A stretch of 64,000 nt of DNA from Archangium sp. (GTDB lineage: Bacteria > Myxococcota > Myxococcia > Myxococcales > Myxococcaceae): positions 62,001-126,000 of the forward strand of contig JAUXRX010000015.1 in assembly GCA_030681645.1 (NCBI GenBank). Reading direction: 5' to 3'. A model generated the notes under the pieces. That model saw nothing but the letters and a program-made list of their open reading frames with translations, was not told the origin of the DNA and made no database searches. Numbering within the stretch: the first letter of the stretch is position 1; each line of letters opens with the position of its first letter. Positions 51,915 through 61,457 of this stretch are shown in pieces. Both the position numbers and the translations under genes were made by a program.

Positions 51915-52898
51915 ATGAACCAGCCGATCGCCCTGCCCCCTGAGCCCGTCGAGCTTGACGTCTTCGCTCGTGCCCTGATCGAAGCGGCGCCCGACGCGGT
52001 CGTCGTCACCGACATGAATGGGCGCATTCTCCTGCTCAACCTCCAGGCCGAGCTGCTGCTGGGCTACGAGCGGGAAGAGCTCACCGGGCGCCTGCTCGAG
52101 TCCCTGATCCAGGCGGCGCCCCCCGAGCGCGCGGCCGCTCCGGCCCCGATGGCGGACGACCCGCCGCGGCGGCGCAGGGTGGGGTCCTACGCGATCGAGC
52201 TGGTGGCCTGCTGCAGGGACGGGTCGACGGTGCCGGTGGCCATGACGCTGGCGCCGCTGCGGGTCGATGGGCGGCCGTACACCATCGCGGTGTTGCGCGA
52301 CCTCACCGAGCAACACCAGCGAGAAGAGCACCTGCTCTACATCTCGACGCACGACGCGCTCACGGGGCTGGCGAACCGCAACGCCTTCGATCTCGCGCTC
52401 GCGCACCTCGAGTCGCACGGCCCCCACCCCGTGGGGGTGGTGATGATCGACGTGGACGATCTCAAGCTCGCCAACGACGGCGAGGGGGGACACGCGGCGG
52501 GCGACGCGCTGCTCCAGCGCGTGGCGATGGTGCTGCGCACCACCTTCCGGGCGACCGACACGGTGGCGCGCATCGGGGGCGACGAGTTCGCGGTGCTGGC
52601 CACCGGGCGCGACGTCGCCGCCATCGACGTGCTCGCCGCCCGGCTGCAGGAAGCCATCGCCGCGCACAACCGCGACGGCGGCTCGGCCAGGCCGCTCAGC
52701 CTCTCGGTGGGCGTCGCCTCTTCTGAGCTGGGCACGCCGGTCAGCGTGGCGCTGCGGCACGCCGACGCGCGCATGTACTCGATGAAGCGCGAACACCACG
52801 GCGGGCGTCAGGGCAGGCACGGCGCGTCGGCGCTCGCCGCGGCCGACACCACCCGGGCCACTCCACCCGAGACGGCGGTGGTGAAGAAGCAGGCGTAG
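51915..52898 (+). CDS. PAS-GGDEF diguanylate cyclase
   Basis: 327 residues. PAS domain at about 18-130 (IEAAPDAVVVTDMNGRILLL, then GYEREELTGRLL). GGDEF domain at about 140-300 with HDALTGLANRNAF, MIDVDDLKLANDGEGGHAAG and the intact active loop RIGGDEFAVLATG. It should make c-di-GMP. No RxxD inhibitory site is seen. The last 91 bases overlap the convergent hydrolase gene, in a Ser/Thr/Ala-rich non-conserved tail. Confidence 0.88.
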   Translation: MNQPIALPPEPVELDVFARALIEAAPDAVVVTDMNGRILLLNLQAELLLGYEREELTGRLLESLIQAAPPERAAAPAPMADDPPRRRRVGSYAIELVACCRDGSTVPVAMTLAPLRVDGRPYTIAVLRDLTEQHQREEHLLYISTHDALTGLANRNAFDLALAHLESHGPHPVGVVMIDVDDLKLANDGEGGHAAGDALLQRVAMVLRTTFRATDTVARIGGDEFAVLATGRDVAAIDVLAARLQEAIAAHNRDGGSARPLSLSVGVASSELGTPVSVALRHADARMYSMKREHHGGRQGRHGASALAAADTTRATPPETAVVKKQA

Positions 52899-54733
52899 CG
52901 GTGCTTCACCGGCGCCTCGTCGAACACCACGAAGTGACCATCACGCCCCGCGCGCGCGGCGTGTTGCAGCACGGCCTGCGTGCTGCCTGCGCGGTTCGCC
53001 GCGAGGGGCGCGGTCACCTCGCGGCCACCACCGAGCGTCACCGCGGCCAGCACCTCGGGCTCGAGCGCAGGGCCGACCAGGTCCATCTTCGCGGCCTGCG
53101 CGAGCGCGGCCTGCATGCGCGGCAGGTAATAGGTGTCGGTGAGCCCGGCCACGAGCAGCACGGACGCCGGCGCGCCGCGGTAGCCGGAGTCGGTCCACAG
53201 CGGCGCCTGGTTCATCGGCTCGATCGGGTCCCACGCGATGCTGGCGAGCTGGAGCACGGGATCGAAGAGATCGACCACGTCGCCGGCGCGGTACGAGAGC
53301 AACTGCCCCACCAGCTCGGCGCTGCCCGTCGCCTGCTTGAGCACGAAGTTGTAGAGCCAGCTGCCGCCCGCGCCGGTGAGCGCGCCCGCGCGGAAGTCGC
53401 GGTTCGACGCCAGCATCTGCGCCCCCACCACCGACCCGGTGGAATGCCCGTGCAGGAAGAAGTGGCGCGCGTCGAAGCGGAGGTTCGCCGCCCCCGCCTC
53501 GGGCACCAGCGTGCCGGCCAGCGGCAGCGAGCCGGCGAGCTTCGCGAAGAGCTCGTATTCCGCGGCCTGCTGCCGGTGGTTGTCGCGCACCGCGACCGGG
53601 TTGAAGGGGTTGAAGAAGGCGAAGCCCGAGGTGTCGCCTCCCGGGTGACGCAGCCCGGTGAGGTTGGGGTCGGCGCACCAGGTGGCGATGCCCCTGCGCG
53701 CGAGGGTGAGCGCGAGGCCCGTGCCCGCCGAGTTCACCATCGAGTCTGCGTCACCACCTGAACCGACTGCGTGGAAGAGCAGCGGAAAGCCACCTGCCGG
53801 CATCGGCCGGCGTGGCACCGACACCACCACGCGCACCGTCTCGCGGCTCACCGGGAGCGGCGCGCCGTCGGCGCCGAACGTCATCGCGCCGCCCTCGACG
53901 TACGGCTTGGCGCCAGCCTGGAAGAGCGGCACCTCGACGTCGAGCTGGAGCACGGTGAAGTCGGGCAGGTCGCGCAGCCGCGTCACCACCGGCGCAGCGC
54001 CCTGGAACCCGCGCGCCGCCGTGGCGATGGCGCGCAGCCGGGCGGAGTGATCTCCCGTCTTGAACAGCGTCACCGCCACCACGCTGTCCAGCGAGCGGCC
54101 CGACTCGCTCAGCAGCGCGCTCAACCGGGGGAGCTCGGCCTGGAGCAGCGCCGCCTTCTCTCCACCCGCGGACTGAAAGGGCGACTGGGGGAGTCTCAGC
54201 CCACCGGCGTCTCTCAACGAGGTGCTCAGCACCGCCGCGTACCAGGCGCCCGGCGCGAGCACGAAGCCCTGGCGGGGGATCGCCACCAGCAGGTGCGCGG
54301 GCGAGTACGTCTCGCCGGCCTTCTTGAGCTGCACCTCGAGCGGGATGAACTCACCGCGCCGCGCCGAGCCGTCGTCGACGTTCACCAGGTAGATCGCCGA
54401 GTCGAACCCCGCGCTCGCCTCGGGTGTCGCCGGCAGACTCGCCTCGTCGATGTCGCCGGAGAGCGGAAACCAGAAGCCCGCGTTGCGGCCCCAGCCTTCA
54501 GCGTGCTGCTCGAGCATGGTCACGTAGCGCTGCGCGAAGCCGTTGCCGTGCGTGGGGAAGTCGCTCACCTCGAGCGTGCCGTCGGCGCGCGCGCGCCAGG
54601 GTGCTGGGAAGGGCGCGGCGTAGAAGCGCCCCTCAGGGTCGAAGAGCGCGGTGACGTCGCTCAGCGGCTCCGGCGCCGGAGGAGGAACACACCCGAGGAA
54701 CGTGAGGCTGAGCACCATGGCCCGGAGGGACAT
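52808..54733 (-). CDS. Lipoprotein alpha/beta hydrolase
   Basis: 641 residues from the ATG at 54733; the 20 residues upstream in frame are not counted. Lipobox Cys15 (LTFLGCVPP). The central alpha/beta-hydrolase core has FFLHGHSTGSVVGAQML (Ser elbow) and FPLLFHAVGSGGDAD. His candidates are in GRDGHFVVFDEAP near the C-terminus, and an acid in LLVAGLTDTYY. A large N-terminal region (about 20-300) has no recognised fold. It is a large surface or periplasmic esterase-like protein. Confidence 0.72.
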   Translation of the reverse strand: MSLRAMVLSLTFLGCVPPPAPEPLSDVTALFDPEGRFYAAPFPAPWRARADGTLEVSDFPTHGNGFAQRYVTMLEQHAEGWGRNAGFWFPLSGDIDEASLPATPEASAGFDSAIYLVNVDDGSARRGEFIPLEVQLKKAGETYSPAHLLVAIPRQGFVLAPGAWYAAVLSTSLRDAGGLRLPQSPFQSAGGEKAALLQAELPRLSALLSESGRSLDSVVAVTLFKTGDHSARLRAIATAARGFQGAAPVVTRLRDLPDFTVLQLDVEVPLFQAGAKPYVEGGAMTFGADGAPLPVSRETVRVVVSVPRRPMPAGGFPLLFHAVGSGGDADSMVNSAGTGLALTLARRGIATWCADPNLTGLRHPGGDTSGFAFFNPFNPVAVRDNHRQQAAEYELFAKLAGSLPLAGTLVPEAGAANLRFDARHFFLHGHSTGSVVGAQMLASNRDFRAGALTGAGGSWLYNFVLKQATGSAELVGQLLSYRAGDVVDLFDPVLQLASIAWDPIEPMNQAPLWTDSGYRGAPASVLLVAGLTDTYYLPRMQAALAQAAKMDLVGPALEPEVLAAVTLGGGREVTAPLAANRAGSTQAVLQHAARAGRDGHFVVFDEAPVKHRYACFFTTAVSGGVARVVSAAASADAPCLP

Positions 54734-54764
54734 GACCGCGTTGTGCGGCATCCCGGGCCCGCAC

Positions 54765-55235
54765 TCAAGGTGCGCGGTCGATGCGCGCGGCAAAACAGCC
54801 GGGCTTCGCGTGGTGCGCGTGAAGGAAGCGCACCTGGGGATCCTCGAACATCACGGCGATCGCGGCGCGGAGCCCGGTGCCCGGCAGCACGTCGGCGCAC
54901 CGCATCATCCCGTCGGCCGAGAAGCCGCGCAGGGAGAGCAGGCGTCGCTCGAGCACGAGCGGGACCTCACCGGGCTGCAGCCGCGCCTCCCGCGCGCGCT
55001 CGCGCACGTAGATGGCGTGTGACGAGCGGTACGGCCCCGCGACGGCGTGGTGCTCGAAGTTCAGCAGCAGCACGGTCTCGCCCGGCTCCGCGTCTTCGAG
55101 GCTGACACGGCAGGGAAAACCCGGGCTCGCATCGACCACCCGGCGGACCGCGTGGCGTGCGGCGAGCTCGGAATCAGTGAGCGGGAACAGCGGAAGGAAC
55201 GGCGCGAGGGGGAGCCCTGAGATGAGGAAGTTCAT
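54765..55235 (-). CDS. DUF1203 family protein
   Basis: 156 residues from the ATG at 55235 (MNFLISGLPLAPFLPLFPLT). The family signature is clear: ASPGFPCRVSLEDAEPGETVLLLNFEH, then YRSSHAIYVRERA. The C-terminal part has VMFEDPQVRFLHAHHAKPGCFA. The fold has a Cys and several His, but no function is established for the family. It lies 31 bases upstream of the hydrolase gene on the same strand. Confidence 0.85.
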   Translation of the reverse strand: MNFLISGLPLAPFLPLFPLTDSELAARHAVRRVVDASPGFPCRVSLEDAEPGETVLLLNFEHHAVAGPYRSSHAIYVRERAREARLQPGEVPLVLERRLLSLRGFSADGMMRCADVLPGTGLRAAIAVMFEDPQVRFLHAHHAKPGCFAARIDRAP

Positions 55236-55314
55236 GGTGCGAAGGTAGAGAATGCGCGGCGCGTGGGCATTCCGGTTCTTGCGCTCCACTCACCCCTGCG
55301 CTGGAAGCGGGAGC

Positions 55315-55531
55315 ATGGCCCGCTCCGTCCTCGCAGCGTTCGCGTTCGTCCTCTCCGCCTGCGGAGATTCCCGTTGCGTGCTCGAGCCGAAGCCGGGGCC
55401 CTGCGAGGCCCTCATCGATGGCTTCTACTTCAACGCGGCAGCAGGCCAGTGCGCCGCATTCCAGTGGGGGGGGCTGCGGCGGGGTGCGCCCGTTCAGCTC
55501 GCTCAGCGAGTGCCAGCAAGCCTGCGAGTGA
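55315..55531 (+). pseudogene. Kunitz/BPTI-domain lipoprotein interrupted at a G8 run
   Basis: Lipobox Cys16 (AFVLSACGD). Then a Kunitz inhibitor domain: CVLEPKPGPCEALIDGFYFN, CAAFQWGG. At a run of eight G (55465-55472) the frame breaks. As written, it gives a non-homologous tail to 55587. With seven G, it continues WGGCGGVRPFSSLSECQQAC and stops at 55529-55531, giving all six canonical Cys. The corrected end is three bases short of the convergent gene's stop. A sequencing error, a real pseudogene or phase variation would each explain it. Confidence 0.7.
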
Positions 55532-55534
55532 GCC

Positions 55535-57559
55535 TCACGGCTCCGGCGGCGAGCTGGTGTTCTGCGGCTCGCGCGTGGCGCGGGTGACCCAGTCGGCCGA
55601 GTTGTCGTTGCTGTCGCGCGCGTTGCCCGCGGCCGCCTCGCTGCCGGACATCGTGGCCGGGGTCGAGCTCGCCGTCGCCTTCCGCTCGATCGACGCGCCC
55701 TGGTAGGGCCCGCTCGAGCCCCACGCGCCGACGGGCGCGGCCGTGCCCTCTCCGTAGATGCCCGTGCCGTACGCCACCGTGTCGCTGATGAAGGGATCGG
55801 TGTTCGGCATCGAGGTCGACGCGCCGGGCAGGCCCAGGCGCACGTTGCCACCGGTGGCCGAGTACGAGAGCGGCTTGACCACCCCCGCCCCGGTGCGCGC
55901 CACGTAGTCAGGGATGGCCGTGCCGCTGTACCCGCCCGCCGCGGTGGTCGAGGTCACCAGGTAGAAGCCGCGCGCGGGGATCGACGCGCCGGCGGGGAGC
56001 AGCGTGGTCGACGACCAGCTCGCGCCCGTCGCCGCGCGGTACTGCAGCACCCAGCCCGCCACGGACACCGCCTGGCTCGACGGGTTGTACAGCTCGACGA
56101 ACTCGTCATCGGCGCCACCCGGGCCGGCGGCGGTCAGCTCGGAGATGACGAGGTCGCACGCGTCACCGCGCCCATCGCCATCGAAGTCGTTCTGGTTGGC
56201 GCTGGAGAGGCCGGGGCAGTTGTCGCAGGCGTTGCCCCACGCATCGCCGTCGTCGTTCGTCTGCGGCGTGTTGCTCACCGTGAGGCAGTTGTCGCAGACG
56301 TCACCCTTCCCATCACCGTCGCCGTCGGCCTGGGCCGCGTTGGCCACGGCCGCGCAGTTGTCGCAGGCGTCGCCCTTGCCATCACCGTCACCGTCGAGCT
56401 GGTTTGCGTTGGCGACCTGCGCGCAGTTGTCGCACGCGTCGCCCTTGCCATCGGCATCGCCGTCGAGCTGGTTCGGGTTGGCGAGCAGCGGACAGTTGTC
56501 GGTGGTGTTGGGGGTGCCGTCGTTGTCCGAGTCGGTGTCGCACGCGTCGCCCTGCCCGTCGTTGTCGGAGTCGAGCTGAGTGGGGTTCGCGGTGTTGAGG
56601 CAGTTGTCGCACGCGTCACCGCGCCCATCGCGATCGGTGTCGGCCTGGCTCACGTTCACCACCGCGGGGCAGGTGTCGCACGCGTCGCCGAAGCCATCGC
56701 CGTCGCCGTCGGTCTGCACGGGGTTCGCCCTCATCGGGCAGGTGTCGCAGGGGTCGGCCACGCCGTCGGAATCGGGGTCTACCTGGCTGGGCACGCACTC
56801 CACGCCGTTGCCCGCGGCGTTGCAGCCCTGCACCCCGCAGCCGGGTCCTCCGAGGGTGCAGCGCTGGCCGAGGCCGGTCACGTCGGGCAGGCCGCACGCG
56901 TTGCAGTTGTTGCGACCCGGGCCACCACAGACCGAGCCGAGGCCCGAGAGGTTGCAGGCGAGGGTGCCGGCGCAGCCGCCGGTGGTGCAGGTGTCGCCCA
57001 GGCCGGGCACGGGGACCGCGCCGCAGACGCCGCAGTTGTTCTTCTGCGCCGCGACGCACACCGGGGTGGTGCCGGCGTCAGGGCAGCCGTTGCTGCCGGG
57101 GCAGCCGTTGCCGCCCACGCACGTGGTGTTGAGCCCGCTCACGTCGGGCGTGTTGCACTGGCCGCAGTTGTTGAGCCGGCCGCCGCTGCACATGATCACC
57201 TCGCGGCCCGCGCAGGCGTACGCGCCGCAGGGGGGGCACGACTCGCCGGGCATGTGCTCGAGCAGGGTGCACCCGCCGCAGGCGTTGGTCACCCCTTCGT
57301 CGACCTGGCCGTTGCAGTCGTTGTCGTCGCCGTCACAGAGCTCAGGCTCGGGGACGATCTCGCCTTCGCAGGCGCCGAGCTTGCCGGCGGCCATGCAGAG
57401 CGCAGAGCCCTTGCGGCACACGCCCACGCCGTCGGTGCCGGACGGGCCGTCGTAGCAGGAGTACATCTTTCCCGGGTCACACTCGGCCGTCGCCGGCTTG
57501 CCGCACGCCGCCACGAGCGCGGAGGCGCAGCACAGCATTCCGAGGAGGACCCGATGCAT
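55535..57559 (-). CDS. MopE/thrombospondin-3-type lipoprotein with lamin-tail domain
   Basis: 674 residues from [11 protein letters not shown]. Lipobox Cys19 (ALVAACGKP). A MopE-like motif, [16 protein letters not shown], lies near 75. A Cys-rich region follows to about 260. Then come seven or more thrombospondin type 3 repeats ([41 protein letters not shown]), which bind calcium. The C-terminal ~170 residues form a lamin-tail domain ([23 protein letters not shown]). It is probably displayed on the surface. The frame stays open upstream through repeats, but 57559 is the only start with a signal peptide. Confidence 0.85.
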   Translation of the reverse strand: MHRVLLGMLCCASALVAACGKPATAECDPGKMYSCYDGPSGTDGVGVCRKGSALCMAAGKLGACEGEIVPEPELCDGDDNDCNGQVDEGVTNACGGCTLLEHMPGESCPPCGAYACAGREVIMCSGGRLNNCGQCNTPDVSGLNTTCVGGNGCPGSNGCPDAGTTPVCVAAQKNNCGVCGAVPVPGLGDTCTTGGCAGTLACNLSGLGSVCGGPGRNNCNACGLPDVTGLGQRCTLGGPGCGVQGCNAAGNGVECVPSQVDPDSDGVADPCDTCPMRANPVQTDGDGDGFGDACDTCPAVVNVSQADTDRDGRGDACDNCLNTANPTQLDSDNDGQGDACDTDSDNDGTPNTTDNCPLLANPNQLDGDADGKGDACDNCAQVANANQLDGDGDGKGDACDNCAAVANAAQADGDGDGKGDVCDNCLTVSNTPQTNDDGDAWGNACDNCPGLSSANQNDFDGDGRGDACDLVISELTAAGPGGADDEFVELYNPSSQAVSVAGWVLQYRAATGASWSSTTLLPAGASIPARGFYLVTSTTAAGGYSGTAIPDYVARTGAGVVKPLSYSATGGNVRLGLPGASTSMPNTDPFISDTVAYGTGIYGEGTAAPVGAWGSSGPYQGASIERKATASSTPATMSGSEAAAGNARDSNDNSADWVTRATREPQNTSSPPEP

Positions 57560-58100
<541 letters not shown>

Positions 58101-59396
58101 ATGAGGCCTCCCCTCGCACTCAGAGTCGCGCTCATTCAGTCAGGGCGCATCGTCGAAGACCGCACCTTCACCGAGCGGGCGAAGATCACCGTCGGCACCG
58201 ACGCGAAGAGCACCTTCCTCGTGCCCATGGCCGAGGTGCCCGTCACCACTGCCGTCTTCGACATCAGCAAGAAGGGCACCTCGCTCCTCTTCGACGCGGC
58301 GACGCAGGGCCGCGTCTCCATCGCGGGCGCCGACGCGCCGCTGGCCAGCTGGGTGACCCGCGCCGAAGCGAAGGGCCCCCAGCTCTCGCTGGCGCTGCCG
58401 GAAGACGCGAAGGGCCGCGTGTCGGTGGGCGAAATCTCGCTGCTCTTCCAGTTCGTCGAAGCGCCGAAGAAGCCGGTCGCGGCCGAGCTCCCGAAGGGCG
58501 CGCGCGGGCTGGTGGCCCAGCTCGATCGTTCGTTCCTCGCCATCCTGGCCGTGTCCCTCGCCGCGCACTTCGCCGGCGTCGGCTACCTCTCGACCCAGCC
58601 GGTGCCCGAGGAGCGCGACCTCACCATGGAAGAGCTGAGCACCGACCGCTGGGCCAGCGCGATCATGCCGCTGCCGAAGCCGAAGAAGACCGAGACCGAC
58701 CAGGCGGCCATCGCAGAGGCCCCCAAGCCGAAGGTCACCGAGCCCACGAAGCCGGCGGTGGCCAGCACCCGGCCCACCGGTGAGGCGCTCAAGCGGCGCG
58801 TTCGCAACATGGGGATGATCGGCATCATCGGTTCCACCGGCGACGGCGAGAGCGGCTTTGGCGACATCATGAAGGACACGGGCATGACGGACATCGCCAC
58901 CGCCCTGCGAGGCGCTGCGCAGAACGGGGTCAACGTGGCCTCGGTCGACGACGCCACGGCCAGCAAGCGCAAGGGCACGGAGGTGGGCGGCACCTCGGAG
59001 ATCGAGCGCCTGGGCACCGACGGCGTGAAGGGCGTGGAGCTGGGGGAGAAGGGCACGAACGTCATCGCCAGCGTGAAGACCGAGAGGATCCAGGTCGACA
59101 CGCCTGAGATCGACGAGACCAGCCTGACCCGCTGGCTGCAGGGGCGGAAGCCCGCCATCCAGAGCTGCTACGAGCGCGAGCTCAAGCGCTCACCGAAGCT
59201 CGCCGGGCGTCTCCTCATCCGCTTCGCCATCACCAGCCGCGGCCGGGTGGGCGGGGTGGGCTTCGACGAAGACACGCTGCGGAGCTCATCGGTGGAGGAC
59301 TGCATCTCTGCGCTGATGCGCGGGTGGGTGCTCCCCTTCCAGCCCGAGGACGACGTGCCGGTCGCCCTGCCCTTCATCTTCAGCGCGGCACACTGA
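58101..59396 (+). CDS. AgmX/PglI C-terminal-domain protein (TonB-like)
   Basis: 431 residues. AGGAGG lies only two bases before the ATG, so a slightly later start is possible. The N-terminal ~120 residues look FHA-like ([20 protein letters not shown]). A membrane segment follows at about 140-160 ([20 protein letters not shown]). A Lys/Pro/Glu/Thr-rich linker spans about 170-240, where TonB has its proline region. The C-terminal domain ([25 protein letters not shown], then GWVLPFQPE) matches the AgmX/PglI domain of myxobacterial gliding proteins. It probably spans the periplasm. Confidence 0.82.
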   Translation: MRPPLALRVALIQSGRIVEDRTFTERAKITVGTDAKSTFLVPMAEVPVTTAVFDISKKGTSLLFDAATQGRVSIAGADAPLASWVTRAEAKGPQLSLALPEDAKGRVSVGEISLLFQFVEAPKKPVAAELPKGARGLVAQLDRSFLAILAVSLAAHFAGVGYLSTQPVPEERDLTMEELSTDRWASAIMPLPKPKKTETDQAAIAEAPKPKVTEPTKPAVASTRPTGEALKRRVRNMGMIGIIGSTGDGESGFGDIMKDTGMTDIATALRGAAQNGVNVASVDDATASKRKGTEVGGTSEIERLGTDGVKGVELGEKGTNVIASVKTERIQVDTPEIDETSLTRWLQGRKPAIQSCYERELKRSPKLAGRLLIRFAITSRGRVGGVGFDEDTLRSSSVEDCISALMRGWVLPFQPEDDVPVALPFIFSAAH

Positions 59397-59422
59397 GGAG
59401 CGGGGCGGGTACACTCCCGCCC

Positions 59423-60154
59423 ATGTCTTCGCAGCGCACGCAGCCGCCCCGCCAGTACGGCGCAGAGGAAGTGCAGGAGATCCTGCAGCGCACCTCGAGC
59501 CTCGAGCGCAAGAAGCAGCTCGAGCGCCCCACGATGGAGCTCTCGGAGATCGAGGCGATCGCGAAGGAAGCGGGCCTCGACCCCTCGCTGGTGCGCCGCG
59601 CCGCGCAGGAGCTCGAGCAGAAGAAGGGCGAGCACGGCCTCGGTTCACGCCTCGCCGGGGCGCCCCTGCGCCAGGTCTTCGAGCGGGAGGTCGAAGGTGA
59701 GCTCACCGTCGCCAGCCACGAGGGCCTCGCCACCGAGCTGCGCGCGGCGCTCGGGCGCAGCTCGGTGCTGGGCCAGGTCTCGGCGGTCGGCAGGACCCTC
59801 ACCTGGTCCAGCATCTCGCGCAGCGGGAAGCTCGAGGTGCACGTCTTCCCCCGCGACGGAAAGACGGTCATCCGCGTCGAGGCCGACTTCTCGCAGCTGG
59901 CGGGCGGCCTCTTCGGCGGGCTCATGGGCGGCCTGGGTGGGGGCCTCGGCGCCAATCTGGCGTGGATGCTCCCCGTCACCGCGCACCTGCCCTGGTACTC
60001 GGGCGTCGCCGGCTTCGGCGCCGTGCTGGTGGGCGCGTGGGGGCTGGCGCGCGGCATCTACGGGGCCGCAGTGGGGAGCCAGGGCAAGAAGCTCGAGGCG
60101 CTCGTCGACACGCTCGAGCTGCGCGTGCGGGAGTCGCTCACGGCCGCGAAGTGA
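59423..60154 (+). CDS. Membrane protein with a SHOCT-like N-terminus, unknown function
   Basis: 243 residues. The N-terminal helix pair (EVQEILQRTSSLERKKQLER, LSEIEAIAKEAGLDPSLVRR) recurs in many myxobacterial proteins of unknown role. Middle residues 75-155 form a soluble beta-rich part. Two membrane segments follow at about 160-185 (Gly-rich, GGLFGGLMGGLGGGLGAN) and 195-215. It lies 27 bases after the AgmX/PglI gene on the same strand, so probably one transcript. Its last 17 bases overlap the convergent antiporter gene. Confidence 0.68.
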   Translation: MSSQRTQPPRQYGAEEVQEILQRTSSLERKKQLERPTMELSEIEAIAKEAGLDPSLVRRAAQELEQKKGEHGLGSRLAGAPLRQVFEREVEGELTVASHEGLATELRAALGRSSVLGQVSAVGRTLTWSSISRSGKLEVHVFPRDGKTVIRVEADFSQLAGGLFGGLMGGLGGGLGANLAWMLPVTAHLPWYSGVAGFGAVLVGAWGLARGIYGAAVGSQGKKLEALVDTLELRVRESLTAAK

Positions 60155-61457
60155 GCTTGCGGTTCAGGCTCCACTTGAGCACCGGCGGCGTCACCATGGT
60201 GGTGACGATCACCATCACCACCACCGCCGAGAAGATCTGAGGGTCCACCACCCGCTCGCCCTTCACCATCAGCTGGCTGCCGATGCTGGCGAAGATGAGG
60301 CCCACCTCGCCGCGCGGCACCATGCCCACCCCGATGCTGAGCCGATCGAGCCCCTTGCCCAGCGCGCCCACGCCCGCAACCAGCTTGCCGGCGATGGCCA
60401 CCACGATCAGCGCGGCGGCGAGCGACAACACGCCCGGCGCGAGGAATGACTTCAGGTCCGTGCGCATGCCCATCAACACGAAGAACACCGGCACCAGGAA
60501 GTAGCTGATGGGGTGCACCAGCTCCTCGAGGGTGTGGTCGTCCTTCTCCTTGAAGTCCTTGAAGTGCACGTCTTCGAGAATGAGCCCGGCGGCGAACGCG
60601 CCGACGATGGGCGCGAGCCCGATGAAGTCGGCCAGCCACGCCAGCCCGAAGCAGAAGCCCAGGCCAAAGGCGAGCAGCACCATGCGCGCCCGGAGGCGCG
60701 AGGCGAGGTGAAAGAGCCGGGGTGAGAGCCACACGCCGAGCACCAGCGAGCCGACCAGGAAGCCCACCGCCTTGAGGAGCGTGATCGCCACCTCGCTCAC
60801 GGCCAGCTCGGCGCCGCGATCGGCCGCCGCGATGATGCCGGTGACCACCGCGAGGATGACCAGGCCCAGCACGTCGTCGATCACCGCCGCCCCCAGCACG
60901 ATGCGCGCCTCGGGCGTCTGGCTCTTCTCGAGGTCCTTGAGCACGCGCGCGGTGATGCCCACCGAGGTCGCCGTCAACGTCGCCCCGATGAAGAGCGCCA
61001 CGTACGTCGAGTGATCCGGCAGCAGCAGCCGGGTCACGCCGTACCCGAGCGCGAACGGCGTCACCACGCCCACGCACGCCACCAGCAGCGCCGACACGCC
61101 CACCTTCAACATCTGGTCGACCGTGCTCTCGAGGCCCACCTCGAACAGCAGGATGATCACCCCCACGCGCGAGAACATGTCGATGAAGGTGTTCGCGGCG
61201 ATCGGCTCGAAGATGGTCAGGCCGAGCAGCGACACGTTGCCCAGGACCACGCCCATCAAGAGCTCGCCCAGCACCGCCGGCTGCTTGATGCGCGTGGCGA
61301 GATCGCCGCCGAACTTCGCGGCGACCAGGATGACGGCGAGCGCCAGCACCACCGGCGCGGCCGGATCTCCGTGACCCGAGCCCTCGGCCAGCGCCGGTAC
61401 CGTTGCGATCGCGAAGGTGAGCGCCAGCAGCCGGGTGAGGAGCTTCGAGGACACCAT
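60138..61457 (-). CDS. CPA2-family cation:proton antiporter (Kef/NapA type)
   Basis: 439 residues. A signal-like first segment (LLTRLLALTFAIATVPALAEG) is followed by about 12 membrane helices. Landmarks: QPAVLGELLMGVVLGN, VGVIILLFEVGLES, LTATSVGITARVL, LGAAVIDDVLGLVILAVV (the two Asp of the ion-binding site) and GLAPIVGAFAAGLILED. It exchanges Na+ or K+ for H+. No C-terminal RCK domain is present. Its ATG overlaps the stop of the upstream protease gene by one base. Confidence 0.9.
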   Translation of the reverse strand: MVSSKLLTRLLALTFAIATVPALAEGSGHGDPAAPVVLALAVILVAAKFGGDLATRIKQPAVLGELLMGVVLGNVSLLGLTIFEPIAANTFIDMFSRVGVIILLFEVGLESTVDQMLKVGVSALLVACVGVVTPFALGYGVTRLLLPDHSTYVALFIGATLTATSVGITARVLKDLEKSQTPEARIVLGAAVIDDVLGLVILAVVTGIIAAADRGAELAVSEVAITLLKAVGFLVGSLVLGVWLSPRLFHLASRLRARMVLLAFGLGFCFGLAWLADFIGLAPIVGAFAAGLILEDVHFKDFKEKDDHTLEELVHPISYFLVPVFFVLMGMRTDLKSFLAPGVLSLAAALIVVAIAGKLVAGVGALGKGLDRLSIGVGMVPRGEVGLIFASIGSQLMVKGERVVDPQIFSAVVVMVIVTTMVTPPVLKWSLNRKLTSRP

